From Adineta steineri (Eukaryota > Rotifera > Eurotatoria > Adinetida > Adinetidae): DNA of 64,000 bases. The translations under genes were made by a program, and so were the position numbers. The stretch is taken from NCBI GenBank assembly GCA_905250115.1, contig CAJNOI010000072.1, positions 248,001 through 312,000 on the forward strand, given 5' to 3'. The notes below the pieces were generated by a model. The model ran no database searches and was not told the origin of the DNA. It saw only the letters and a program-made list of their open reading frames with translations. This document shows positions 11,701 to 22,550 of the stretch, piece after piece (the stretch's first letter is position 1; every line of letters begins with the position of its first letter).

Positions 11701-14411
11701 ATGTTTGCGATGACAAGAAACATGAAGTACGACGATATAAACAAGGCGATACAAAAGGTGAATTAGTTGCAGGTGGCAATGATAAAGGAAGTCAACTTAA
11801 TCAACTCCATTCTCCTGATGATATTTTTATTGATGAATATGGTTCTCTTTATATATCAGATCACTGCAATCAGCGTGTAATGAAATGGACAAAAGATGCA
11901 AAAGAAGGAATTGTTGTTGCTGGTGGAAATGGTCGTGGAGAAAGTCTCAAACACCTGTCTTCTCCTTCAGGAGTGGTTGTTGATCGTTCAGGTCAAATCT
12001 ATGTGGCAGATTGTGGGAATGATCGAATAGTACGTTGGTGTAAAGAAGGTAAAGAAGGTGAAATTATTGCTGGTGGAAATGGTTATGGAGGTCAATTGAA
12101 TGGGCCAACAGGTGTATCACTTGATAATGATGGAAATCTTTATGTTGTTGATCGTAATAATCATCGAATACAAAAATTTGCCATTGATTTAAAATTTAAT
12201 TTATATGAGGATCTTGATAAACTCACATTACATGTGAGCGATTATGATACGAGTACACGATGCTCTCAAGACTCACTCTTAGTCAAAGAGCAAGATCAAT
12301 TAACTACCAAGTCCAATATTGGTGAAGCTGACAATTCGATTGGTAAGTTTATTGAAAGATAGTTTATAGTTTTTGGGCGAGTGATCTGTATAAAAATGAG
12401 TATTTTAGAGATAAACAAATCTTTAGAAATTCAGAAGAACGGAACTGGTTAGAAGATACGACTTATTATACAAAAAAAACTGTTTTTTGTTTATCAATCA
12501 GTCATTTTAGATGATAGAAAATTGTTTCCAATCAAAATTAAATCGATATGATAAACATCGGTTGATATCGACTCTATTTTCCTGTCATTAGACTGTTACA
12601 CACTTCTTATGACAACATTAACATTGATTTCTTCGTTTATGCTTCTGAAATCATGACATTAATATATAAAAAAGTCTTTCTACTGAACAGTGAAACATAC
12701 ATAAAAATGGGAATAGTTTTTGTTCTTTTACTTAATCCTGCAATGATTAATAAGCATAATGATTCTTCTCATAAATGTTTTTAAAAATAGGTCAGTGTGG
12801 GTGTGGATGTAAGAGACGATTATAATATTTATAACGATATCCACACCCACCCTTCAAATACAAGTTTTTATTTTTATTTTCGGTCTTTTTTTATTTCAAA
12901 ATAATGAAAAAAAACCTGATTAAAAAGAAAATCTTTTATTTTAGAAAAACTTCTTCAATCAATATACTATTTCTGTTTACCATTGGAATTTTTTGTGGCT
13001 GAATATGAAAAATATCTCGTTAGTTGTCAGAAGTGATATAAGTGGCATAACTTCAGTATTAACTCTCATTTCAGCAGACATGCTCGTATTTCATTCGTAC
13101 ATACTAAAAACAGTGAACTAACTAAAACAGAGGAGTAATATTGTACTGAAATTTAAGAGACAGTGTATATATATATCGAAAGGACATTACGAAAAATAGA
13201 TAATATTAGAGGAATTTTGATAAACTTTGTCTATATTTTTAGAAGTTGAATCAATATCAGCTGAAGAAAAATCTTACTATGAAGAATGTAAACAAAATTA
13301 TCGTATTACTGGAATGCCATTAGTTTCAATATCTGCTGAAGTTCTGAATAAAACTATGGAATTACAACCAGTATTATTAAAATTTGTGATAGATGAAGAT
13401 TACAATGGATTTAATGTGGAAGAATTTTTGAAAAATATTTGCGTCATATTAAACATCGATAGAAATGATATCACCATAGCAAAAATCCAAAAAGGTTCTG
13501 TTGTCTTAGAAGTGCGTTTGTCGAGAGAAAACAACAATGCACAAAGCGAAACTAAATGTCAAGCTTCGTATCATTCACTTACGGTTACCAATGAATTACG
13601 AAAAGAAATGGGAACATTAAAAGTTTTCTTTATGCTTTTGGGAGATTCTAAACCATTCAAAGACATACAAAAATTTCGTAATGAAATGAAACTACATCCA
13701 CAATGGATTCGTACATACGGGATAGGTAATACCGTTTGGAATGGTGCTCTTGATGATGGACGAGATCGTGGACCACATCCATATTATTGTCCTGTCGGAT
13801 GGAAACGGTATGCATTGTATGTTGGTGATGATTATGAAGATCGATTTGAAGGATGGAGTCTTTGTTATCATGGCACCAAATTTTCACATGGTTTATCGAT
13901 TTTATTAAGTAGATTAAAACCAGTAACAGTCATAGCACATGGTGCAGGTATATATACCAGTCCATCAATTATTTATACGTCTCATCCACGATATTCTGAG
14001 ATTAAAAAAATCAAATTTAACGAACACACTAATTTTTTTGTAGGTGGAAAATATATACAGTTTATACTAGAATGTCGTATTCGTCCAAGAAATATCAAAA
14101 AAATAGGTCGACAAACATTAAGTGTTAGGAATACAACGATTGATCCTAATCTCAATAATGATACTATTGAATGGCTTATTAATACCGAAGAAAGAAGTAT
14201 CCTAGATTTTAATGATCCAGATGCTACGATAGTTTGTACAGGTGTAATGATACGAGTGACGGATGAACATCCTGGTTTATTACCTGAATCACGATGGTGG
14301 TATACATCGCATTTATGTAATGATACATACTGCTGTGCCTTAGGTATTGATATCACTAAGTTGGAAAACAAAAAAATGCATGGAAAACAATGTAATATTA
14401 TCTTGACTTAA
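8788..14411 (+). CDS. Pseudo-caspase / NHL propeller / ART-like fusion protein
   Basis: Exons: 8788-8899, 8960-9090, 10119-10602, 11293-12342 and 13243-14411. All have GT-AG borders and matching phases, giving 981 residues. Residues 1 to about 242 are a peptidase C14 (caspase/metacaspase-like) domain: LALVFGNDSY at the first strand and the catalytic-His motif YFSGHG. At the catalytic-Cys position it reads VILDAYRAD where active relatives have DAC, so it is predicted to be proteolytically dead. Residues 243-590 are a six-blade NHL propeller on a 1050-nt exon of symmetrical phase 1-1. Residues 592-981 include YHGTKFSHGLSIL and GIYTSPSIIYT, resembling the HGT and Y motifs of PARP-type ADP-ribosyltransferases (inference). 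An AG at 8766-8767 precedes the start. Two introns carry telomere-like hairpins. The possible alternative is two or three separate genes, but phase and frame agree at every join. Confidence 0.7.
9091..10118 (+). other. 1-kb intron of the pseudo-caspase gene with repeated motif
   Basis: This intron is far longer than the approximately 60-bp intron before it. A motif close to TTTCCCTAATAACGACG recurs at about 9177, 9370 (inverted), 9417, 9628 and 9655, which suggests an inserted non-autonomous element. A telomere-like hairpin lies at 9957-10018. Reading frames seen in the insert look non-coding. Confidence 0.5.
9957..10018. repeat. Telomere-like hairpin element 2
   Basis: The left arm is AGGGTGTGTGTAGATG. 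The right arm contains CCACCCACACCC and ends CCACACCCTC. About 20 bases separate the arms. It lies in the third intron-exon interval of the pseudo-caspase gene. Confidence 0.75.
10603..11292 (+). other. Phase-1 intron before the NHL exon
   Basis: This intron joins the caspase-like exon to the NHL exon. Its last 200 bases match the ends of the introns before all other NHL exons: an ACAAGTTTT run, TATTTT(C/T)GCCC, GATTTAAAAATA, GAATAAAAAGAA and TTTTATTTTAG. A weak telomere-like remnant is at 10826-10885. Confidence 0.6.
12343..13242 (+). other. Intron with hairpin and a relict NHL-type intron end
   Basis: A telomere-like hairpin is at 12795-12853. Directly after it, 12855-12944 repeats the conserved end of the NHL-preceding introns, including a good acceptor TTTTATTTTAG, yet no NHL sequence follows. 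The acceptor actually used for the ART-like exon is at 13241-13242. Confidence 0.55.
12795..12853. repeat. Telomere-like hairpin element 3
   Basis: The left arm is GTGTGGGTGTGGATG and the right arm is TATCCACACCCACCCTT, nearly perfect reverse complements around an AT-rich loop of about 28 bases. Confidence 0.8.
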
Positions 14412-15852
14412 CTTAATCAATTTTACAACAGACTGATTTTTTATCTTGAATTTTTTGTCTTTTCTTCACACGTTTTACTGAAAAATAAAATAAAAATCAA
14501 TCAAAAAGAAAAGTGAAGACATGCAGAGTCATATTTTACTAATGCATGTCGTGCTATTTGTTCAAATATAACTATTCATTAGAACTACCTATGAGTATAT
14601 AAAGTAAAAGGGATCTCGCAAAAGTAGACAATACAGTACGAAGAATAACTAAATAGAAATTTTAGTAAAAAAAACTTTTAAATAGAAACGAATTGTTTTT
14701 TATTAGTTTTATTTTTGTCGTTTTATGCTCTATTGAAAGAAAGGGAAGAGAGGAGAAAAGAGATAAATGAATAAGAATGAAATCTGTCAAAATCAAAAAA
14801 TTAGATTAAGAAAATCTTTTTCTGTAAAAGAAAAAATTATTGAGTAAAAAGAAAATTCTTAAAACTATTTTTACATTTAAATATTAAAATAAAGTAATCC
14901 ATTAAAATAAAAATAAACAGAAGATTAAATTCGTTTTATTTTATTAAAAAATGAAAATTGAAGAGAAAAAAAAATTGTAAAATTGAATTCTTTAATAAAC
15001 AATTTTTCTTTTATCTAAATAGATCTTTTTTGTCAAAAAGAAAAATATAAAAATAATTCAAAAATGGAATATTTTCTATTTGAATATAACGAGTGGCTGA
15101 TAAAGAATGATGATCTCAGTATTATTCAAATATATCCGACAACTTATGTCCTTTCGTCTTCATCTATTTTTAAGAAATACATCATTTTATTCTCTACAAA
15201 ATCCCATGAAACGAGATCTCATAAGAAATAACTAGTAAGTCATACAAGTTTATAAATATCCACTGAAATAATAACTCAATTAAATATAAATGTATTGCAT
15301 AACTATTTTAACACAAGATATTCAATTTTTATTATTTGATGTGTATTGATTATAACTTAATATCAAAATTTTTTTACAAATTTATAATAAGATAAATATT
15401 TTCTCATCTATTTCGTTTGATGAAACTTCTATATTATTATCATTCAATCTTACGATATCTAAAGTAGCTTTAATTCAATCATATACGAGTTTCTTTGTTG
15501 GCTTGTATGATAGTAAAGTATTAAAATATATGCCTCGCGATCCTTCTTTTCGTTTTTTTTTCTTTATTCTACTAGTATCTTCAATATGATAAATTAATTT
15601 CGATTAATTCTTTTCTCTGATCTCGATTGACAGTTCATCATCATCATTTTACTTTTATCGTCGTTTCATAGTTGTATATATATACATGTTATTTGTTTGC
15701 TAAATAAGCGAAGAGAAGAAATACAGATATTCCGAATATAAACTATCAGTCACTCTTTACGAGTACAAACATGAATAGTCCATACTACAAATATATTATT
15801 TTGTAATTTCACATTCATTCTTATCGTACGTATAGAACATACAAGTGAATTA
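14412..15852. other. Non-coding flank and duplicated block
   Basis: 14412-14932 is an NHL-type 3' flank, diverged from 2300-2632. From 14933 it is identical to 2633 onward. No gene is seen before the pseudogene copy at 15853. Confidence 0.65.
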
Positions 15853-16436
15853 ATTACATTACAATGGACACGACCACAAAGTGATGGTAAAAATCCAGTT
15901 CGAGGTTATTTGGTTGAAAAGAAAGAAAAAGAAACTGATCAATGCATTCTGTAAGAGAAATAATTTATTAAATTTCAATTATATTTTGAAATTCAATTTA
16001 AATTTTAGTGTTAATCGTCAACCAGTTGCAGGTGCTGAATATACTGTTGCTGGTCTTGTTGATGGCAAAGAATATGAATTTTGTGTTGCTGCCGTTAATA
16101 GAGCTAGTCCAGGAGAATATGGTAAACATTTGACTTCGTTTTTTTTTGCTATTATTTTTAATTAATATTCTTTTTTTTAGCTAAAGCTAAAGGACCAATT
16201 CAAGCTCGTCCACCTGATGTTGCTTCACATGCTGTTGATTTCAGTGCATTTACTCTAAAAGAAATTATTGTTCGTGCTGGTGAAGATCTTAAAACTACTG
16301 TACCATTTGTTGGTTCACCTACACCACAAGTTACATTTGCTAAAAATGGCGATGAAATTAAACCTGATGGAAATAATCAAGTAACTGTGAAAGATGGTAT
16401 TGCTGAACTTATTGTACCAAAGGTAAAAGGTGGTGA
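14933..16436 (+). repeat. Segmental duplication, copy B
   Basis: This is the second copy of 2633-4135, identical except for one T in a homopolymer at about 16171-16178. It stops at the first N of the gap. Near-total identity in non-coding DNA points to a very recent event or to an assembly duplication. Confidence 0.9.
15853..16436 (+). pseudogene. Twitchin-like pseudogene, truncated second copy
   Basis: It repeats the first FN3 fragment (GLVDGKEYEFCVAAVNRAS) and the start of the Ig module of the pseudogene at 3553. It is cut by the gap at 16437, before the position of the first in-frame stop in the other copy. There is no evidence for a working gene here. Confidence 0.75.
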
Positions 16437-16536
16437 NNNNNNNNNNNNNNNNNNNNNNNNNNNNNNNNNNNNNNNNNNNNNNNNNNNNNNNNNNNNNNNN
16501 NNNNNNNNNNNNNNNNNNNNNNNNNNNNNNNNNNNN
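16437..16536. other. Assembly gap (100 N)
   Basis: Exactly 100 N, a conventional placeholder length for a gap of unknown size. Sequence left of it is the twitchin-like duplication; sequence right of it is mid-exon of an unrelated gene, so the gene's 5' end is missing. Confidence 0.98.
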
Positions 16537-19500
16537 AAAAAATCCGAATTTGAATCATTACGTATGGAATTTTCTGGAGATTTACTTATCAATCAATGCC
16601 CACGAACAGTCGAAGAAGTGATGAGTGTCTTTGAAAAGATTCCAGATCTAATCAAACCATTGAATGATGGAAAAGGACAACAGCTAGTATTTGTTCTGTA
16701 TCCATTAGAACGGATGGCACAAATTTTCCAGCATAAATCACAAATTGAGAGGTTAGTGGGCAAAACATCTTGAGATAAATTCACGTTTCATTTATAGATT
16801 AATACAAGAAGTCTCCGATTCTCTTGTTATTCGAATTGAAAATATTTTCGACGAAATTATAAGTGGGAAGAGAAAACTCAATGATTTTCTTAACGAACTT
16901 GAACCATGGAAAGACTATGTCTCACTTGATTGGCAAAATACAATTCAACAGAAACAGTCAGAGCTCAATACAGCTGGATTGAACACACAACGTCAGTTAT
17001 CAACTTTATTACAAAATATTCGTGGTGGACAAGTAGACGAATTAAAGACGAAAGAACTGCTAGATAATTTCGATCTTGAAAATCTCTATTCATTGATGTC
17101 TATCAAACAGTTTCTGAAAGACAAACGACATGTCAAATTCAAAATTCAAAGATTAGGCGAATTCAATCGTGAAACAAATTTATTGAAAGAACTAAGATCT
17201 ATCAAACATAAAATGTGGGAATTATATGAGAAAGAGGTGTATCTGCTGCATATATCTCATAAATGGGAAACTGAAGATATACCAAACTCGTCCAAACAAA
17301 TAAGATGTTTCAAAAATTTGATAAAGATCGAAGAAGCACAAAATGATCAAAAATCTGATCAGAAAAATTCCGAAATTGAATTTATCGTGATTGATTATGA
17401 TTTACACCATTCTGATTTAGAACATGATGAGCATCGAGCAGAAAAATGTTGTATCTATTATGCAAAACATGGAACAATTGAGTCGAAAGATTATTATGAA
17501 TATTTACTAAGTAAGAATTTTTGTTTAGAGATATTTTGATTGTAAAGCACAACTTAGTTGCCATTCAATTAGTTATATTCAGATCCTATTTGTGTTTAAA
17601 CAGCTGTCGATATTTGTGTTTTTATTTAGCTTTAAAAAATTTGTCACAAGATCAAATTTCTTCGATTTTAAAAGATAATGCGAAACTTTCAGAACAAGAA
17701 CTATTAGATTGGCACAAAACGTTTATGGATGAACAGTGAGTATTATATTCTTTTCTACTTTATCGAAAATACATTTACTTCTCATTTTTAGTCCCAGAGG
17801 TGAACTTACAAAAGATGGTTTTGTGTCTGAATTAACAAAAATTTATAAAAGGTAATTTATATTTTAACATATACTTGCGAGATGACAGAGTTATTTATTC
17901 ATATTCTTTGACGTACTTAGTGGCAATGCTACAAAGTATTGCGATTATATATTCGCAGCAACAGATAAAGACAAAAATGGAAAAATTGGTTTTTATGAAT
18001 TTATGAGTGCTGTTGCGCTTACATCTGTGGGGAATGACAATGTGGCAAAACGTCTGGGTTTGGTAAGTTTTAGAAAAACGCAGTCTTTTTTGTAATTTCT
18101 TTCTATTATCATTTGATTTTTTGCCTAGATATTTGACGCTTTTAATAAGAATGGTAAACGTGGCATTCGTGCTGGAGAGCTTGTAAAATTTATTGAAATT
18201 CTTACCGAGTTAGTAAAAGGAAAAGAAACTGTCGATACGCCTAATGCAAAATCCATTGTGGACCAAATGTTTCAACAATGTGGAAAAAACCAAGAGAATG
18301 ACGAGTTGTTCAAAGAAGAATTTGTAAACTGGTAATGACTTAACCTTTAGTTTTCATATGTAAATATTAAATGCACTGCCATGTTCCTATGATATTTTAG
18401 TTGCACAAAGAACGATCAAATTTGCCTTGCATTTTTACCAGATATTTCAGGTAAGAAAATTATATTTTCTCCAACGATAAATATTTCCATGACGGAATAG
18501 TCTGCAGATATTTCATACACTCCTATCAAGTGTCTGTCTTACTTACGCTATATCATCTTAAAAAACATTATTTCTAAATAGTATACGATTTCTCCAGAAC
18601 AGGTTGATATAGAAAGGGAACTAATGAACACCCATCATGCTTATCTGAATTATTAGAGTGATAAAGCACACAAACGCACTCTTCGCCATTTCACTATAGT
18701 TGAGATGGGTACATCACCAGACAGATTGCTTGTAAACTTCTTATAGGCATATAGCTTCAAGTGATTACTAAATGTTTTGTCTTCAAATCAGAGGGTGGGG
18801 TGGGTGTGGGTGCTCTCTTTGGATCAACAATGGACTCACACATCCACAAGATTATTATTATCATTATTATTATGACTTGATAGAGTTTCGATTAGATCAT
18901 TCTTATTGCATAAACATACGTCATTCAGCTCAAATCTGATTGTTACAAAAATAGTTCTATATGAAAGGCATTCATCTATGTTAGCATTCTGCGAAGCATT
19001 GATTGATACTTTTTTGAAGTTGGAAAAAATTAAGTTTTACTGTTAGAACTTCACATAGTTATAAAATACTAGATTTTCACTAATATTTGTATAATCTTGA
19101 AAAGAGAACGCATGGTTGATTCATAAATCAGTACTAAATGAAAATCTTCCTCACAGTACAATTAATACTTTTCTCTTCTGCACTATATTTCTGTCGATTC
19201 ATTCAAACGACTTTCATGGATATGTCGCAATGTAGTCAATAGGATTCTAGTCATATAATCATAGGAAATTTCTGCGAAAAAGAAATCATCTAGTATCTAT
19301 CATTGCGCTTAGAATTTATTATGTAGTGTCTTCTTTTCTCATCGTACGCATAGCATATCGAAAGCCACAAAATGAGACTGAATTATTTAGAATGTTCGAA
19401 TAAGTATGAACAAATAAAAGTAAAATAGTTGGCTAATACATTATTGTTAACTACATGAATTTTGTAACAGTTTATCTTCTCGATTAAAGTGATACAATCA

Positions 19501-22500
19501 GTTGAAGGTTTTTGAGTTTTAATGCGAATCAAACTGCAATCGAGGGATATTGAAGAAATCTTGGACTGAAATGATTGCAAGTCGGGATAGTTTTTAAAAT
19601 CTTAAACTAAATCGAACCGTATCGAATCGGATTTTTTTAAAAATTGTATCATACACAATGAAAATTAATGTATGTCTGTTAGCTATTACATACATATAGA
19701 CCTATGCACAAACAATGTTGTCGATCGATTGTGACAGAACAACGAAATAGATTAAGTTCGTTGGACTATTGGACATAACTAATCTTCTTTTTGCCGAGGA
19801 AGTATATTACCATCGGCATCTACAATATTTATTTCAGTTCATGCGTCTTATGCACATAACTGAGATCTATCAGAAGATTAAGGTGAGTGTGAATATAAGG
19901 GCGTAGGTTATCTCTTTAGCTCTCGCTCTATAGGGCAAAATCACTAAGTTGCACATGCATTAGCATTCTATTTATGTTAATTAATCCCTGTACTGATAGT
20001 CTGTCCAGAGTTCCACTATCTACTGTATAGTATGTTGTGCTTTGATTATCACAAAAATAGATTACTGTCGCTGAAGTGTTGATAGTTTAGGGAGTCTAAG
20101 ATTTACATCGAATACGTTTCAATGTTACTTTTGAAACATTCTTATACGGTTAGAATCTACTACGAACTTGTAGCATGATAATTATCGTACTTCATTTACA
20201 TTTAAGTTTGAAATACGAAATATCTGACTTGCTTTTGAGATTGATTTGTTTTCCGATGGTGTCAAATTAGTATTTTCGTAACACACACTTATTTCGAGAT
20301 TCTAAATATAAAGAAAACTTCAAAAATAACCTTAAAACATCCCTGTAACACGTAAAAGTTCGTTGAAATGCAGTAGTTTCAATTCTGCTTCATATTTTTA
20401 TAGGGATTAAATGAATTGTTATTAATTATGCAAACTAGCGAAAAAAGAAATTAGCATATGTATGTTGCTAATCGTCTTTTATAAAAGTACGATATATATT
20501 AGTCTGCTTCGCCGAAACGATGTGTATCAATTCACACTTGAGAACTTTTTCGATAAACTAATAATATTTTTTATTCTCAAGATAATACTAAGTGCTGCTA
20601 ATGATTAGATACAACATACTCCCAGTCTTCATAGTAGCCATATGATAATCATTCATCGACCTATTTCGAGCTAAATATCGTCTTCTTAACAAACAGCTGA
20701 CATTTCATTCTATGTACTCTGTGTGATTTTCTAACTACTACACATTTTAATGTAGAGCACCAAGAATTTATTGATGCTGATAAATGCGAGAAACTCTATC
20801 AAATCTATTTGTTTTATCAGTGTTCCCTAATCCACCCAGTATCGTAAAATATGCGCTGTACAAAGAATGGAGTAGATGAATACAATTGAGGGTGTAGACA
20901 AAAAGAAAGAGAATACACCCACACCCTCAAGATTAAAATCAATTAGATTAATTTTGTTTCTTCACCATAAAAAATATTTACAAATTTTCCTTTATATTAT
21001 AATTAATTAATTGTTCGAAAAAAAATCTATGACACAAGTAATATCTTCATTTCTTCTATAGAATTAATTCGAAATCTTATCTCAACAAATTAATTAGTTA
21101 ATTATTTTTTTATAAAATCATTACCTTTTATGTTTTTTAAAAGATTTATTCTAATATAAAAATCGGATCTAAACAAAATTCTGAGAATAAATAGAATTTT
21201 CTTTTATTTGAAAAATCTCTTTTAATATTTTAACGAAAACATCATGTTTTTGAAATTGTTGAATAAATTTAAGTCAATTTTAAGTCTTTAGTTTAGAATT
21301 TTCAAATAAAAGAATTATTTAATTTTTTAATAAATAAGAAGTTTTTAATCGATTTTTTTTAAATTACTTGAAATGAAAATGATTTTTATTTAAAAAAACA
21401 TTTTTATTTCAAATAATACTTTTATGAAAATGAAATCAAGAATTTTTAATTTTCAAATCTCAATTGAATAAAGAAATTATTTGAAATTAGTTTCGTTCAT
21501 TAAAAACTAAATTTAAGAAAATGAAAACTTTATTTTATTAAAACAAACTCAAATACAAGTTTTTCTTCTTATTTTCGTCCTTATTTTTGTTTAAAAATAA
21601 CAAAAAAACATTTTGAATAAAAAGAATACCTTTTATTTTTAGGAGAAATTCAAACAAAAAACACTAAATTTCAACAATCTGCAATTACTGTTGCTGGAGG
21701 AAATGAAAATGGAGATGAACCAAATCAACTCAACTATCCTGAAGGGATCTTTATTGCTAATGATAAATCAATTTATATTGCTGATTCTTTGAATAATCGT
21801 ATTGTCAAGTGGAAATTGAATTCAAATACTGGTGAAATCATTGCAGGTGGAAATGGAAAAGGATATCAAAATAATCAGTTGAATGATCCAAGAGACATAA
21901 TTTTTGATCAAACAAATAATTCTTTTATTATTTCTGATCATGGAAACAAACAAGTAATTCGATATTTTATTCAAAATCAAACAGATCGAGAAATTATTAT
22001 TCCAGAAACTTCTTGCAACGGTCTAACGATCGACAAAGATGGATCTATTTATGTTTCTGATTGTAAAAAACGTGAAGTAAGACAATACAAACAAGGAGAT
22101 GGTGAAGATAAAACAGTTGCAGGGGGAAATCATTACGGAAATCAACTTAATCAACTGCATTATCCTACTTTTATCTTTATTGATGATGATTATTCTCTTT
22201 ATATATCAGATACAGAGAATCATCGTGTAATGAAATGGAAGAAAGATGCAAAAGAAGGAATTGTTGTTGCTGGTAGAAATGGTCAAGGAGATAGTCTCAA
22301 ACAATTGAATAGTCCTAGTGGAGTGTTTGTTGATCGTTTGGGTCAAATCTATATAGCAGATTTTTGGAATCATCGAATAGTACGTTGGCGTGAACGAGAT
22401 GCAGAAGGTGAAATTGTTGTTGGTGGAAATGGTCAAGGAAACAAACCAAATCAATTGAATGGGCCAACAGGTGTATCATTTGATAATGATGGAAATCTTT

Positions 22501-22550
22501 ATGTTGCTGATTCTGGGAATCATCGAATCCAAAAATATGCAAAAATCTAA
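16537..22550 (+). CDS. SNTX-like / calcium-sensor EF-hand / NHL fusion (5' partial)
   Basis: Exons: <16537-16751, 16798-17510, 17630-17735, 17792-17851, 17921-18062, 18129-18331, 18401-18450, then most likely 21643-22550. Every join agrees in phase, and the last join is phase 1. The first part, with VFVLYPLERM, LIQEVSDSL and a LLQNIRGG motif, resembles the middle (FAT and thioredoxin-like) region of stonustoxin-like (SNTX) proteins, a broad animal family. Any MACPF-like N-terminus would lie in the gap. Then follows a recoverin/NCS-type module: WHKTFMDEHPRGELTKDGF and one canonical EF loop, DKDKNGKIGFYE. The loop at NKNGKRGIRAGE lacks key acidic ligands. The final exon is a six-blade NHL propeller. 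Calcium could therefore gate the protein (inference). The 3.2-kb last intron is the weakest link; the NHL exon could belong to a separate gene. Confidence 0.6.
18791..18850. repeat. Telomere-like hairpin element 4 with G-quadruplex motif
   Basis: The left arm contains GGGTGGGGTGGGTGTGGG, four G-runs in 18 bases, which fits a G-quadruplex motif. The right arm is CTCACACATCCACAAG. Confidence 0.7.
20886..20931. repeat. Telomere-like hairpin element 5
   Basis: The left end is TTGAGGGTGTAG and the right end is ACACCCACACCCTCAAG. The outer TTGAGGGTGT and ACACCCTCAA are perfect inverted repeats. The loop is about 18 purine-rich bases. Confidence 0.8.

Larger units (their letters stand above)
18451..21642 (+). 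other. Long intron or intergenic stretch with hairpin elements
   Basis: 3.2 kb without a credible exon. It contains telomere-like hairpins at 18791-18850 and 20886-20931, and a weak G-rich remnant near 19881. The last 600 bases repeat the conserved NHL-preceding intron. The donor at 18451 and the acceptor at 21641-21642 are both phase 1. Confidence 0.55.

Noticed and set aside
12945..13016. Possible short exon after the relict intron end
   Set aside because: It reads as protein-like (IYYFCLPLEFF) but its donor phase does not fit the ART-like exon.
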